NCBI GenBank assembly: GCA_964355115.1 | Contig: CAYHCQ010000184.1 | Span: 1-5,328 of the forward strand | Direction: 5' to 3' | Length of the DNA: 5,328 nt | Source: JANXZO01 sp964355115 | Lineage (GTDB): Bacteria; Bacteroidota; Bacteroidia; Bacteroidales; FEN-979 | The notes under the pieces: generated by a model | Seen by the model: only the letters and a program-made list of their open reading frames with translations | Databases searched by the model: none | Told to the model about the DNA's origin: nothing | Part shown: positions 1 to 5,328 of the stretch, in pieces | Numbering within the stretch: position 1 is the first letter of the stretch | How the letters are laid out: each line of letters opens with the position of its first letter | Program-made: the position numbers and the translations under genes

Positions 1-2118
1 CTTGTTAATTGGTTTTGAGATGAAATCATTACATCCTGCATCTTTTGCCATTTCTTTTTCATTAGAATTGGCAAAGGCTGTTTGCGCAATAATAATGACT
101 TCTTTATTGAATTGACGAATTTGACTGGTGGCTTCAAATCCGTCCATTACAGGCATTTTAATATCCATCAATATCAAATCAACGTCAGGGTTTTTCTGGC
201 ATTCTACAACGGCTTTAAATCCATTCTGCGCATATAAAATTTCTTTGGCGAAAATTTTAAGGTAAATTCCAAGGAATTCTCTTGAGGCGTCATCGTCATC
301 GGTAATTAATATCTTCAGGTTAGCAATTTTATTATCTTCTGTAGCAGAAGAGGCAATATTTTCAACAACATTTATAACACTTTCAGAATAGTTTGGGATC
401 GTAAAGGAAAATCTTGAACCTTTTCCAACTTCACTCTCAACCCAGATTCTGCCTCCATGTTTCTCAATAAAATCCTTACAGATGATCAGCCCCAGACCGG
501 AGCTGGGTTCGCCTTCTGTGCCGGGTCTGTTGGCGTTTGTACCGGACTGGAAAAGTATCGGAATCAGATCCGGGCTTATCCCGATTCCGTTATCTCTGAT
601 GCTGAATTCATGACGGTTGCCATCCAGAACCTTCCACGAGATTTTAATGTTGCCTCCCTTGTTTGTATATTTCACTGCATTTGCAGCGAGGTTGCGAACA
701 ACGGTCCCAATCATGTGCGAATCGGCCACTACTGTCAACCGGTCGGGGATTTCGAAGCGAAACTCAATATGTTTTCTGGCCGCCGACTCCAGAACCGAAC
801 CTAGACTTTCCATGATAATATCCTTCACGACAACGGGTTCCGGGGTAAACGCGATGGTTCCCCTCTGAACCCTCGACCACTCCAGCAGGTTGTCGAGCAG
901 GCCATAGAGGTTGGTGGCTGATTTCCGCATCCTCAGGGCGATCTGTTGAATCTGCTCGAGGGTCATTGATGGCAGATCTTCGACCATCATCTGGGTGAAT
1001 CCTAGAAATGCATTGAACGGGCTGCGGAGATCGTGTGCAAGTATGGAGAAAAATTTATCTTTCTCAGCATTGCTTTCACGAAGTTTCTCTTCCATTTGCT
1101 TTCGCCTGGTGATATCGCGCGTAATGCTTATGATATGAGGAACACCCTGCAGGTTTATGATCTTGGCCGACATCAGTCCGGTAATTTCCCTCCCATCCTT
1201 GAGCACGAATCTTGCCTCATAGTTATCACAATAACCTTTTTCCTTCAATAATTTCACTACCTGGAGCCGGTCATTTATGTTTTTCCAGATATTTATCCCA
1301 AAGGAGGATTTCCCTGCCATGTCCTCCGGTAAATATCCCGTAATGGCCGAATAACCCTCATTAAAATCGATGATCAGTCCATCTTCCAGCCGCGAGATAA
1401 CCGCTGCATCAGGGCTTGTATTGAAAATCTGCTGCAGTTGCTCCTTCGACTCGCCAATCTCGGCATTAAGCCGGTTGTTCACCATGATGACAAAGCCGAA
1501 TGTCCATACCAGGCTCACGATCAGTGCATCGAAGAAAGGGACGAGGTTAAACAGCGTGGGGGCAAAGAAATCTTCGACATCGGTCCCCATGACGATCATC
1601 ACTGTCCTGTAAACAAATATCAGTCCGTGCACAAGGAAGATGACTCCGTTGAAATTTGCTGTCACGGCTACGAAGCTGATTTTATCTGCAAACAGGCTGT
1701 ATGCGGTGAGCAGGGATATGATTGCCAGGGTGGCGCTGATGATGGCCGACCGCACCTGGATATCGTCATAAATGAAGAGGAAATAGAGAAGCCCGGTAAG
1801 AAACAGGGCGATGATCCCAATAATGAGCCTCACGTTCACCACTTTGTTGAAAAAGCGCCTCACCCCTATATAGATGAAGGCCGTACCGGCAACAATCATG
1901 AGGTTTTGCCCGATGATTGCAACAGGCAGCATGCCAGGCTGGTTCCGAAGAAGCATAAAACTGAAACCCGCTGCCTCTGCCGCACTCCAGAGCAACCACC
2001 AGCCAAGCCCGGGATAGGCCTTATTCACCCTGTACTGATGATAAAATACCAAAACCTGTATCAGGTGGGTTATCCCCAGGATGAACACCAGTGTTTTCAA
2101 GTCGAGATCAAATGCCAC
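1..2118 (-). CDS. Membrane-bound hybrid sensor histidine kinase (7TM-PAS-HisKA-HATPase-REC), 3' end cut by window edge
   Basis: The frame stays open from a GTG at 2118 to position 1 (706 codons). It would autophosphorylate on His in response to a signal and pass the phosphate to its own receiver. Seven hydrophobic segments lie near residues 7-26, 37-57, 63-86, 97-117, 124-143, 147-170 and 192-213, so the N-terminus is an integral membrane sensor. A PAS domain follows at about 228-341 (ending RDITRRKQMEE), then HisKA with FFSILAHDLRSP and phospho-acceptor His362. The ATPase domain has the N-box (VRNLAANAVKYT, Asn480), the G1 box DNGIG (509-513) and the G2 box GLGL (541-544). The receiver starts near 600, with acidic DDDD at 607-610, phospho-acceptor Asp652 in LILMDIKMP, Thr680 and Lys702 in SKPIN. 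Probably only 10-20 residues are missing. All key residues are present. The GTG start is the only start codon between the in-frame TAA just upstream (2128-2130) and TM1; a TTG at 2100 is an alternative. GC drops from about 53% to 35% after Cys547. Signal and output are unknown. It is transcribed divergently from the chemosensory operon. Confidence 0.95.
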   Translation of the reverse strand, partial: MAFDLDLKTLVFILGITHLIQVLVFYHQYRVNKAYPGLGWWLLWSAAEAAGFSFMLLRNQPGMLPVAIIGQNLMIVAGTAFIYIGVRRFFNKVVNVRLIIGIIALFLTGLLYFLFIYDDIQVRSAIISATLAIISLLTAYSLFADKISFVAVTANFNGVIFLVHGLIFVYRTVMIVMGTDVEDFFAPTLFNLVPFFDALIVSLVWTFGFVIMVNNRLNAEIGESKEQLQQIFNTSPDAAVISRLEDGLIIDFNEGYSAITGYLPEDMAGKSSFGINIWKNINDRLQVVKLLKEKGYCDNYEARFVLKDGREITGLMSAKIINLQGVPHIISITRDITRRKQMEEKLRESNAEKDKFFSILAHDLRSPFNAFLGFTQMMVEDLPSMTLEQIQQIALRMRKSATNLYGLLDNLLEWSRVQRGTIAFTPEPVVVKDIIMESLGSVLESAARKHIEFRFEIPDRLTVVADSHMIGTVVRNLAANAVKYTNKGGNIKISWKVLDGNRHEFSIRDNGIGISPDLIPILFQSGTNANRPGTEGEPSSGLGLIICKDFIEKHGGRIWVESEVGKGSRFSFTIPNYSESVINVVENIASSATEDNKIANLKILITDDDDASREFLGIYLKIFAKEILYAQNGFKAVVECQKNPDVDLILMDIKMPVMDGFEATSQIRQFNKEVIIIAQTAFANSNEKEMAKDAGCNDFISKPINK

Positions 2119-2376
2119 CTCTGCCTTTTATTTGTGAAATATTTATATTATCACTGCTCATGGAAACAGAAGGTTTATTGTCGCCCTGAACTATGTAAAC
2201 CATTCGCCCGCCTGACCACTTACCTGCGCGGGAATACTGATGAAAATCAAAAGGCTTAAGCAGGCGACCATTAGATGTCGAGCCCCTTGACATGATACGG
2301 TAATATAATTGGTAAACACGATTGTAAAAATATGAAAAATATTTATCCAGATCAACTTGTTGGCTCACAATGCCCG

Positions 2377-2407
2377 TCCTCCCGTCCGCCTGTCCGCCTG
2401 TCCTGCG
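2377..2407. repeat. Short 8-bp tandem repeat (TCCGCCTG-type)
   Basis: Four consecutive units are visible: TCCTCCCG, TCCGCCTG, TCCGCCTG and a partial TCCTGCG. The two central units are identical, and the outer ones differ at two or three bases. The array is GC-rich inside otherwise AT-rich DNA. Its function is unknown; it may be a dispersed genomic repeat or a protein-binding array. Confidence 0.7.
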
Positions 2408-2468
2408 ATAAGACTTTGAAAATTCGACCTGAAATATATAGAAAGTTATGGTATCAATAAAAGAATTT

Positions 2469-2476
2469 TATATTTG
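2469..2476 (+). promoter_or_regulatory. Candidate Bacteroidota-type -7 box for the plus-strand operon
   Basis: TATATTTG matches the TAnnTTTG -7 consensus of Bacteroidota housekeeping promoters exactly. It would give a leader of about 55 nt before the ATG at 2538. A convincing TTG-type -33 element is not seen at the usual spacing (only GTTA near 2445), so the call rests on one box in AT-rich DNA. It would drive the SpoIIAA-like gene and probably the chemosensory genes behind it. Confidence 0.4.
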
Positions 2477-2537
2477 CATCTTGCTGACAATTTGATATAA
2501 ATATGATCACACTATCATGATGGCTTAATAGATTTTT

Positions 2538-2909
2538 ATGGCATGTAAGTTATTCTGGGAAGAAAAGGGTGTTCTGTTTTTACATGAAGGTATTGTTACC
2601 GAGCATGAGGTTCAGGAGATGAACAATAGAATTTACGGTGATAAGCGATTTGAATCAATAAGTTATCAGATTTCGGATTACACGGCAGCGACAGACATCA
2701 GGCTATCTTCGCGCGACGCCAAGGTTATTGGTACGCTCGACAGGATGTCCGCCCGCTGGAATTTTAAAAAAATGAGGATTGCAGTTGTAACTGCTGATGT
2801 GACGTTTATTCATGTTGTGGAGGATTATTTTCAAGAGTTTGAAGGAACAGCCTGGGAGGGGAAAATTTTCCCAACACTGGAATTGGCTTACGGTTGGGTT
2901 AGAAGTTAA
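2538..2909 (+). CDS. Small SpoIIAA/STAS-like protein of unknown function
   Basis: A 123-residue soluble protein without signal peptide or membrane segment. The strand-helix order looks like a SpoIIAA/STAS-type fold: an initial beta pair (LFWEEKGVLFLHEGIVT), helix (EVQEMNNRIYG), beta (SYQISDYTA), helix (SSRDAKVIGTLDRMSARW), central beta (MRIAVVTAD), helix (FIHVVEDYFQEF), beta (GKIFPT) and a final helix (LELAYGWVRS). Small proteins of this kind often act as signalling or scaffold modules, but no partner or ligand can be read from the sequence. ATG at 2538 is the only sensible start, because in-frame stops TAA and TAG lie just upstream. No Shine-Dalgarno is visible. GC content is lower (about 40%) than in the following genes. 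The 54-bp gap to cheW has no convincing terminator, so co-transcription is likely. The family call is from pattern recognition and is moderate; the gene itself is likely real. Confidence 0.75.
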   Translation: MACKLFWEEKGVLFLHEGIVTEHEVQEMNNRIYGDKRFESISYQISDYTAATDIRLSSRDAKVIGTLDRMSARWNFKKMRIAVVTADVTFIHVVEDYFQEFEGTAWEGKIFPTLELAYGWVRS

Positions 2910-2963
2910 AATTGAATCCTCAATTGATATGTTTCTGCTTATCTTTGTCAATATCCTGTCCCC

Positions 2964-3428
2964 ATGGTAAATCCCGGCAACCTCCTTGTATTTTCCTGCC
3001 ATCAGGTCCGTTTGGCCATCGACATAACCCCGGTAGAGCAGATAATCAGGGCAGTTAAGGTGAGCCCGGTACCAAATGCCCCTGCCATTGTTCTTGGAGT
3101 TATCGATCTTCATGGCGCAGTGATTCCGGTGATCAGCCTCCGGGCAAGGCTTAACCTCCCTCCGAAGCCGGTGCGGGTTAACGATCGTTTTATCATAGTG
3201 AACATCACCGGAAGGCGGTTTGCCATTGTTGCCGATGACGTTTCGGAAACGGAACCCTATGCGGAAGGAGACTTTGTACATGCCGACGAAATTGTTGCCG
3301 GTACGGAGATAACCGGAATCATGAAACGCGACGACGGAGTTGTCCTGATATACGATGTCGGGAAGTTTTTTCCCCTCTCCGATGCAACAGCGATGGCAGA
3401 AATCCTCAGCTCAACTGCCGGGAAATGA
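2964..3428 (+). CDS. cheW: CheW-like chemosensory adaptor protein (WspB position)
   Basis: A 154-residue protein made almost entirely of one CheW domain. CheW adaptors link chemoreceptors to the CheA kinase in arrays at the membrane. Visible marks: an opening strand LLVFSCHQVRLAIDI (residues 7-21), the segment VSPVPNAPAIVLGVIDLHG (33-51) followed by AVIPVISLRARL, then FIIVNITGRRFAIVADDVSE and a C-terminal GVVLIYDVGKFF. In the usual NLRG motif the Arg (Arg62 of E. coli CheW) is replaced by His50 (DLHG). Start at ATG 2964: upstream the frame has stops (TGA at 2913 and 2925) and no other start. No Shine-Dalgarno is seen. The stop codon overlaps the next start as ATGA (3425-3428), which points to translational coupling with cheR. 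Position ahead of a TPR-containing CheR matches wspB. Very sure of the family; the pathway assignment is inferred. Confidence 0.95.
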   Translation: MVNPGNLLVFSCHQVRLAIDITPVEQIIRAVKVSPVPNAPAIVLGVIDLHGAVIPVISLRARLNLPPKPVRVNDRFIIVNITGRRFAIVADDVSETEPYAEGDFVHADEIVAGTEITGIMKRDDGVVLIYDVGKFFPLSDATAMAEILSSTAGK

Positions 3429-4953
3429 CGGGCCCAAAAGCTGATCATACAACACAACTGGCGGGTGAGGTCATTGCCAGGAGATACGGGATCTGCTATT
3501 CTCAGGACAATCTTCATACCCTTGATAAAGCATTGCTGAATACAGCCAGGGAACTGGGATTTCAGCAGGATCCCAACAAACTTACCGACCTGTTAGTGAA
3601 GGATGAGCTGTCGGCAAGTCAGCGTGAAACACTGATTGCCAACCTTACCATCGGGGAGACCTNNNNNNNNNNNNNNNNNNNNNNNNNNNNNNNNNNNNNN
3701 NNNNNNNNNNNNNNNNNNNNNNNNNNNNNNNNNNNNNNNNNNNNNNNNNNNNNNNNNNNNNNCTGTCGGCAAGTCAGCGTGAAACACTGATTGCCAACCT
3801 TACCATCGGGGAGACCTTCTTTTTCAGGGATATGAGCACCCTGACGGCTGTTCGGGATCATATTCTGAAGCCTTTGATTGCTGAAAGGGCGAACCAGGGC
3901 AAATCGCTCAGGATCTGGAGCGCCGGTTGCTGCAGTGGTGAGGAGCCTTACACCATAGCAATGATGCTTACGGAGATGATTCCCGATATACACAGTTGGG
4001 ACATAAGGATACTGGCCACCGACCTGAATCCTCGTTTTCTAGAAAAAGCTGCAAAAGCAATCTATACCTCATGGTCGTTCCGGGAAACAGACAAAGATAT
4101 GACCGACCGCTATTTTATCCGCCGGGGGAAGACCTTTGAGCTTATTCCCGCTATACGGAACCTGGTTACTTTCAAGCAATTTAATCTTGTTTCTGAGCCG
4201 GATACCGTCATGGGTCAATGTATTGTTAACCAGGACATTATCTTCTGCCGGAATGTGCTCATGTATTTCTCTGCCGGGCAGGCGGCCCGGGTAGCAGAAG
4301 GGTTTTACGGTTCGCTCATCGAAACAGGCTACCTGGTGACCAGTCCGGTTGAGGTATCCCTTCCTCTTTTCAGTATGTTTAGCCCTTTACTGATTGATGG
4401 ACTAACGATATACCAGAAAGACAATCGGCCACAAATAGCTCATGTGGCGTCGCCTGTCCAGCTTGCCTGTATCACACCCAAAACGTTGACTTCACAAAAG
4501 AGACGAGCAACCAGGCCATCGGAACAGCTCTCCACAAAGACAGTGCCGACCGGAAAGGCCGATACTGTTTCCCGGTTGTCGGACCAGGTTAAAGCATTTG
4601 CAAACACAGGGAAACTGATGCAAGCCCGGGAGTATAGTGAAAAGCTTCTGAAACTTGATAGTGGAAATGCAGGGTTTTACTATTTTCATGCGACCATTGT
4701 CTCAGAGATGGATCTTTTTGAAGAGGCAGAACAGGTGCTGCAAAAGGCGTTGTACATCGATCCGTCACATCTGGTTTCTCATCTTCAGATGGCCCGCATT
4801 GCTTCTAAAACAGGGAAGATCATCAAATCAAAAAAATATTACGGGAATGTAAAAGAGCTGCTGGCTTCATACTCCGATGACCAGATTGTACCTGATTCTG
4901 ACGGAATGACTGCCGGGAGAATAAAAGAATTCGTATATTCGATGATATTATAA
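3425..4953 (+). CDS. cheR: CheR methyltransferase with C-terminal TPR repeats (WspC-like), interrupted by an assembly gap
   Basis: Transfers methyl groups from S-adenosylmethionine to receptor glutamates for adaptation. As written it appears as two pieces in different frames (3425-3790 and 3832-4953). After removal of the 100 Ns and one copy of the flanking 55-bp duplicate (155 bases), it is a single frame of 457 residues. The rebuilt junction reads LTIGETFFFRD (residues 74-84), the conserved CheR signature. The N-terminal helical CheR domain covers about 1-75. The SAM-binding domain has WSAGCCSGEEPY (113-124, motif I), the acidic ATDLNP (Asp148) and FCRNVLMYF (222-230). After about residue 280 comes a polar linker rich in Thr, Ser, Lys and Arg, then TPR-like helical repeats at about 328-435 (e.g. 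FEEAEQVLQKALYIDP). The CheR-TPR layout is that of WspC and related proteins. It starts at an ATGA overlap with cheW and ends 28 bp before the second CheW gene. All expected motifs are intact, so it is not a pseudogene. Confidence 0.93.
3608..3662 (+). repeat. Left copy of exact 55-bp duplicate flanking the assembly gap
   Basis: Bases 3608-3662 are identical to 3763-3817 across all 55 positions. The two copies abut the N run directly on both sides. This is what remains when two contigs that overlap by one k-mer (k=55 is a common assembler setting) are joined by a default gap instead of being merged. It is not a biological repeat. Confidence 0.95.
3663..3762. other. Scaffold gap of exactly 100 Ns
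   Basis: A run of 100 undetermined bases, the customary placeholder for a gap of unknown length. It lies inside cheR. Because the flanks are identical and the reading frame closes perfectly without it, the true gap length is most likely minus 55 bp and no sequence is missing. Confidence 0.98.
3763..3817 (+). repeat. Right copy of exact 55-bp duplicate flanking the assembly gap
   Basis: Identical to 3608-3662. Reading on from this copy gives the CheR signature GETFFFRD, continuous with the N-terminal half. Collapsing the two copies changes the spacing by 155 bases (2 modulo 3), exactly the shift needed to join the frame of 3425 with the frame of 3832. Confidence 0.95.
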
Positions 4954-4969
4954 GGGTCCTTATCGCCCA

Positions 4970-4974
4970 AAGGA
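4970..4974 (+). promoter_or_regulatory. Shine-Dalgarno-like site of the second cheW
   Basis: AAGGA lies seven bases ahead of the ATG at 4982. It is the clearest ribosome binding site among the genes in this window, and it supports this start over the second in-frame ATG at 4988. Confidence 0.55.
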
Positions 4975-4981
4975 TAAACTT

Positions 4982-5328
4982 ATGAACATGGATGAATGGA
5001 GCATTGGTGAAGAGCAGCAGGAGGAGATCCTGGCAGCGAGGGCCCGTGCACTGGCGCGTCCTGCAACCGGATCAGCCGCAAAGCAGGAAGCAACAATCAG
5101 GGTTGTAAGTTTCCGTCTTGGTTCGGAGATTTATGCAGTCGAATTTACCTGCCTCTCGGAGACAGCGCAGTTGACGGCGCTTGCAAAAATTCCCCGGGTC
5201 CCGTCCTGGGTTGTTGGAATATCAAATCTGAGAGGTGAGCTTTTTCCGGTGGTTGACCTGAAGTTGATGTTCAACATGCCTGACAAGGGATTGACGGCGG
5301 AGACAAAAATCATCATTCTGCGCTCTGC
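4982..5328 (+). CDS. cheW: CheW-like adaptor with N-terminal extension (WspD position), 3' end cut by window edge
   Basis: The first 115 codons of a second CheW-type coupling protein; the frame is open at the right edge. Residues 1-36 form a charged extension (MDEWSIGEEQQEEILAARAR, then ALARP), of the kind seen ahead of the CheW domain in many accessory CheW proteins, including WspD. The CheW domain begins near residue 38 with TIRVVSFRLGSEIYAVEF. It continues with IPRVPSWVVGISNLRGELF, which contains the canonical NLRG motif (Asn82-Gly85), followed by PVVDLKLMF and IIILRS. Unlike the first CheW in this operon it keeps the conserved Arg (Arg84). The gene lies 28 bp after cheR on the same strand, so co-transcription is likely. 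The missing part should be the second half of the CheW domain; receptor, CheA and CheB genes would be expected downstream. Family assignment is firm; WspD equivalence is inferred from gene order and the extension. Confidence 0.94.
   Translation, partial: MNMDEWSIGEEQQEEILAARARALARPATGSAAKQEATIRVVSFRLGSEIYAVEFTCLSETAQLTALAKIPRVPSWVVGISNLRGELFPVVDLKLMFNMPDKGLTAETKIIILRS

Larger units (their letters stand above)
2119..2537. other. Divergent intergenic region, AT-rich, with a GC-rich repeat
   Basis: This 419-bp stretch separates the hybrid kinase from the plus-strand chemosensory genes, so it should hold the promoters for both. No RNA gene or recognisable protein is visible. It contains an 8-bp tandem repeat at 2377-2407, a candidate promoter box at 2469-2476, and a weak 5-bp inverted repeat (CCCGC at 2207-2211 against GCGGG at 2228-2232). 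A minus-strand frame of 86 codons (GTG at 2368 to TGA at 2108) overlaps the kinase start by 11 bp. I do not recognise its protein and treat it as a possible gene only. In-frame ATG ATG GCT TAA at 2517-2528 shows that the next gene cannot be extended upstream of 2538. Confidence 0.8.

Noticed and set aside
457..804. A 115-codon plus-strand frame
   Set aside because: It is antisense to the ATPase domain of the kinase, where the N-box, G1 and G2 motifs are read from the minus strand.
2207..2232. Inverted repeat CCCGC/GCGGG in the intergenic region as an operator or terminator
   Set aside because: Five base pairs with a 16-base loop is within chance expectation, and no T run follows.
1438..2259. 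A 273-codon plus-strand frame starting at ATG 1438
   Set aside because: It lies opposite the membrane and PAS part of the histidine kinase, whose frame carries clear helices and motifs. The predicted product is rich in His, Gln and Asp with no recognisable domain, as expected for an antisense shadow.
2119..2537. tRNA, riboswitch or CRISPR array in the intergenic region
   Set aside because: No cloverleaf, no conserved riboswitch core and no regularly spaced direct repeats with unique spacers; the only repeat has 8-bp units without spacers.
2910..2925. Small hairpin AATTGA-ATCC-TCAATT after the SpoIIAA-like gene as a terminator
   Set aside because: The stem is only six AT-rich pairs and no T tract follows, so it is unlikely to stop transcription.
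2703..3281. A 192-codon minus-strand frame
   Set aside because: It is opposite the SpoIIAA-like gene and the CheW gene, both of which have convincing protein sequence. It crosses their intergenic gap and shows no domain.
3608..3817. A true tandem duplication or mobile element insertion in cheR
   Set aside because: The repeat abuts exactly 100 Ns on both sides, is exactly 55 bp and disappears with frame restoration on collapse, so an assembly artefact explains everything.

Overview
The window looks like one scaffold piece from an uncultured bacterium, most likely a member of the Bacteroidota. The evidence is indirect. A hybrid histidine kinase has signature segments common in that phylum (GTEGEPSSGLGL, FIEKHGGRIWVESEVGKG). 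An AT-rich intergenic region carries a TATATTTG box of the Bacteroidota -7 type, and Shine-Dalgarno sequences are mostly absent. A run of exactly 100 Ns shows that the sequence is a scaffolded draft or metagenome assembly.

Layout: positions 1-2118 (minus strand) encode a large membrane-bound hybrid sensor histidine kinase (7 TM - PAS - HisKA - HATPase - REC) that runs off the left edge. Positions 2119-2537 are a divergent intergenic region with a small GC-rich 8-bp tandem repeat, a possible small minus-strand ORF and a candidate plus-strand promoter. Four genes then follow on the plus strand: a small SpoIIAA/STAS-like protein (2538-2909), a CheW adaptor (2964-3428), a CheR receptor methyltransferase with C-terminal TPRs (3425-4953) and a second CheW adaptor with an N-terminal extension, cut by the right edge (4982-5328).

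The order CheW - CheR-TPR - CheW is that of wspB-wspC-wspD in Wsp-type chemosensory clusters, which control outputs other than flagellar motility. The receptor, CheA and CheB are not visible and would be expected beyond position 5328. The SpoIIAA-like protein stands at the head of the operon, where Pseudomonas wsp has its receptor gene. The divergent hybrid kinase could be a separate input, but nothing in the sequence proves a link.

Two things need care. First, the cheR gene looks frameshifted only because of an assembly error: an identical 55-bp sequence lies on both sides of the 100-N gap, and removing one copy plus the Ns restores one 457-residue frame. Second, the histidine kinase gene changes sharply in base composition near position 480 (about 35% GC on the REC side, about 53% on the kinase side), which suggests either a domain-level recombination or an assembly chimera.
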